Positions 5,680 through 8,036 of a DNA stretch of 8,036 nucleotides are shown one piece after another. The stretch covers positions 1-8,036 of the forward strand of contig JAFGNE010000098.1 in assembly GCA_016927155.1 (NCBI GenBank), written 5' to 3'. A program made the translations under genes and the position numbers. The notes beneath the pieces were generated by a model. It did not search any database. It worked only from the letters and a program-made list of their open reading frames with translations, and was not told the DNA's origin. Every line of letters starts with the position of its first letter. Position 1 is the first letter of the stretch. This DNA comes from Candidatus Peregrinibacteria bacterium (lineage in GTDB: Bacteria; Patescibacteriota; Gracilibacteria; UM-FILTER-43-11).

Positions 5680-8036
<2,357 letters not shown>

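Overview
The window is chromosomal DNA from a bacterium. It carries a type IV pilin-like gene fragment, prolipoprotein diacylglyceryl transferase (lgt), an unrecognised cytoplasmic protein, a CHASE2-type adenylate cyclase, a small conserved membrane protein (DUF3307 type), a single-domain cyclic-nucleotide-binding protein, and most of uvrA. There are no tRNA or rRNA genes, phage or transposon genes, or CRISPR arrays. Stops TAA, TAG and TGA are all used, which fits the standard bacterial code. Lgt, pilin processing and an exported sensor domain point to a conventional bacterial envelope. I cannot name the phylum. The mix (CHASE2 cyclase, orphan CNB protein, few Shine-Dalgarno sequences) would suit a poorly sampled or candidate-phylum lineage, but that is a guess.

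Layout: 1-314 (minus) is the N-terminal part of a prepilin running off the left edge. A 99-bp divergent promoter region separates it from lgt (414-1181, plus). lgt converges on and overlaps by 16 bp a 345-codon gene of unknown function (1166-2203, minus). The 276-bp gap 2204-2479 is the most unusual non-coding stretch: it holds a near-consensus promoter for the unknown gene, an intrinsic terminator with no annotated gene to terminate, a GC-rich inverted repeat and the cyclase promoter(s), and it may encode a small leftward RNA. The cyclase (2480-4525, plus) is followed by a possible 37-codon ORF, then by a two-gene minus-strand operon: CNB protein (5194-5586) followed by the DUF3307-type protein (4640-5194), joined by a 1-nt stop/start overlap. 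A 93-bp divergent region with two TATAAT boxes and a central inverted repeat leads to uvrA (5680 to beyond the right edge, plus).

How the genes may work together: the cyclase keeps all class III catalytic residues and should make cAMP in response to something sensed outside the membrane. The CNB protein keeps its phosphate-binding cassette but has no DNA-binding domain, and it is translationally coupled to a membrane protein. Synthesis, binding and a candidate membrane effector therefore lie within about 3 kb. The physical link is visible in the sequence; the functional link is inference. UvrA (nucleotide excision repair) and Lgt (lipoprotein maturation) are housekeeping genes. Several genes here have a -10 box only 7-10 nt from the start codon and no Shine-Dalgarno, suggesting leaderless mRNAs.
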